Below are positions 63,281 to 64,000 of a stretch of DNA of 64,000 nt, one piece after another. The notes beneath the pieces were generated by a model that saw only the letters and a list, made by a program, of their open reading frames with translations, did no database searches and was not told where the DNA came from. The stretch covers positions 6,448,001 to 6,512,000 of the forward strand of contig BJHW01000001.1 in NCBI GenBank assembly GCA_005405945.1. The letters are read 5' to 3'. Position 1 is the first letter of the stretch. Each line of letters starts with the position of its first letter. The translations under genes were made by a program, and so were the position numbers. Source of the DNA: Streptomyces violaceusniger. GTDB taxonomy: Bacteria > Actinomycetota > Actinomycetes > Streptomycetales > Streptomycetaceae.

Positions 63281-64000
63281 GTGGAGACGCCGCACGAGCC
63301 TTACGGGCCGCACGAGCCGTACGGGCCGCACGAAGAAGTGAGCGGGCGCCGTCCCTGGGTGGTCGGTGTGTCCGGCGCGTCCGGGACGCCGTACGCCGCC
63401 TCGGTGCTGCGCGCGCTGCTGGCGGCGGGGGAGGCGGTCGACCTGGTGATCAGCCGGGCGTCACGGCTGACGCTGCTGGACGAGACGGGGATCGGGTTCC
63501 GGGACGCCCACTGGCGCGACGATCTGCGCCGCTGGCTGGCGCGCGGCGCGGACGGCACGCCCGACGCCTTCGAGGTGCCCGCCGAGGTGGCGGACGTGGC
63601 CCACTGGTCGCCCGGTGACCTGGCGGCAGGGCCGTCCTCCGGCTCGTATCCGGCCAAGGGGATGCTGATCGTCCCGGCGAGCACCGCGTGTGTGGCCGGG
63701 GTCGCGCTCGGGCTGTCGAAGGACCTGCTCCAGCGGGCCGCGAGCGTCACGCTCAAGGAACGGCGCAAGCTCGTGGTGGCGGTGCGCGAGACACCGCTGA
63801 GCGGACAGACGCTGAAGGCTCTGGTGGCGCTGGACGAGGCGGGCGCGGTGGTGCTGCCCGCCTCGCCGGCGTTCTACGCGGGGGCGACGCACATCCAGGA
63901 TCTGGTGGACTTCGTCGCGGGGCGGGTGCTGGACGCGGCAGGGGTGCCGCACAAGCTGTACCGCCGGTGGGAGGGGGAGCTCGGTGGGGACCGGGACCGG
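63281..64000 (+). CDS. mqnM: UbiX-type flavin prenyltransferase, runs off the window end
   Basis: GTG 63281 gives VETPHEPYGPHEPYGPHEEV; GTG 63338 is a possible shorter start after the EPYGPH repeat. WVVGVSGASGTPYAASVLRA is the FMN-binding UbiX signature, and ASTACVAGVALGLSKDLLQR, LKERRKLVVAVRETPLS and TPLSGQTLKALVALDEAGAV match the family. It prenylates FMN to make the cofactor used by MqnL. The first 240 codons are visible and the stop codon lies outside the window. Confidence 0.88.
   Translation, partial: METPHEPYGPHEPYGPHEEVSGRRPWVVGVSGASGTPYAASVLRALLAAGEAVDLVISRASRLTLLDETGIGFRDAHWRDDLRRWLARGADGTPDAFEVPAEVADVAHWSPGDLAAGPSSGSYPAKGMLIVPASTACVAGVALGLSKDLLQRAASVTLKERRKLVVAVRETPLSGQTLKALVALDEAGAVVLPASPAFYAGATHIQDLVDFVAGRVLDAAGVPHKLYRRWEGELGGDRDR

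Overview
The window is high-GC actinobacterial chromosome and almost certainly Streptomyces. The evidence is an rrn operon whose 16S-23S spacer lacks tRNA genes, a bldN-rsbN sporulation sigma/anti-sigma pair, a rex-hemACDB operon, a trpS gene behind a Trp attenuator, class I LysRS, DUF2637 and DUF3558 proteins, and the futalosine-type menaquinone genes. Most genes are chromosomal core. No prophage, CRISPR array, transposase or biosynthetic gene cluster was seen.

Layout. 1-3.1 kb: start of a SulP transporter, a small secreted protein, proC, and trpS with a Trp-Trp leader peptide. 3.2-8.8 kb: complete 16S-23S-5S operon with promoter region, antitermination-like boxes, processing stem and terminator. 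8.8-20 kb: HAD phosphatase, MFS transporter, AcuC-type deacetylase, phosphatase, BdtA-like regulator, tiny ribosomal protein bS22, an SDR-like epimerase and an acyltransferase, rsbN and bldN with a BldD box, then a HAD-IB hydrolase and a glutaredoxin-like protein. 20.3-26.4 kb: Rex operator and the overlapping rex-hemA-hemC-hemD-hemB operon. 26.4-38.8 kb: a more accessory stretch with a CocE-type hydrolase and TetR pair sharing a palindrome, Nudix, decayed regulator fragments, a coupled hypothetical/YdcF pair, a TetR/YciI/NIPSNAP module, a nucleoside-kinase-like protein and several secreted proteins (duplicated-domain protein, D,D-carboxypeptidase, AMIN-like protein, S33 peptidase). 38.9-46.2 kb: argS and class I lysS head to head, a 191-bp inverted-repeat element, a DUF2637 protein and two DUF3558-like lipoproteins. 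46.3-52.1 kb: rtcB, SDR, a His/charge-rich secreted protein, YnfA, DinB and a hypothetical protein. 52.3-60.3 kb: hemL, a histidine phosphatase, a Tat-type deacetylase lipoprotein and the System II cytochrome c maturation set (TlpA/ResA-like, CcdA, ResB, CcsB). 60.3-64 kb: a PLDc_N membrane protein, then mqnL-mqnP-mqnM, the last running off the end.

How the genes work together. Redox sensing by Rex is tied to tetrapyrrole synthesis (hemACDB, with hemL at 52.3 kb supplying the same pathway). Haem then meets cytochrome c maturation and menaquinone synthesis further along, so much of the window serves the respiratory chain. BldN/RsbN and the BdtA-like protein belong to the developmental programme.

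Two features cut across the window. First, nine otherwise well-conserved genes (trpS, the MFS gene, rsbN, rex, hemC, the AMIN-like gene, the DUF2637 gene, the deacetylase and ccdA) each carry what looks like one missing G or C, usually in a short homopolymer. I read these as sequencing errors and give full-length spans. Second, short tandem repeats sit at or just after several stop codons and sometimes copy the stop codon itself. The window also appears to join gene blocks that, from memory, are far apart in S. coelicolor.
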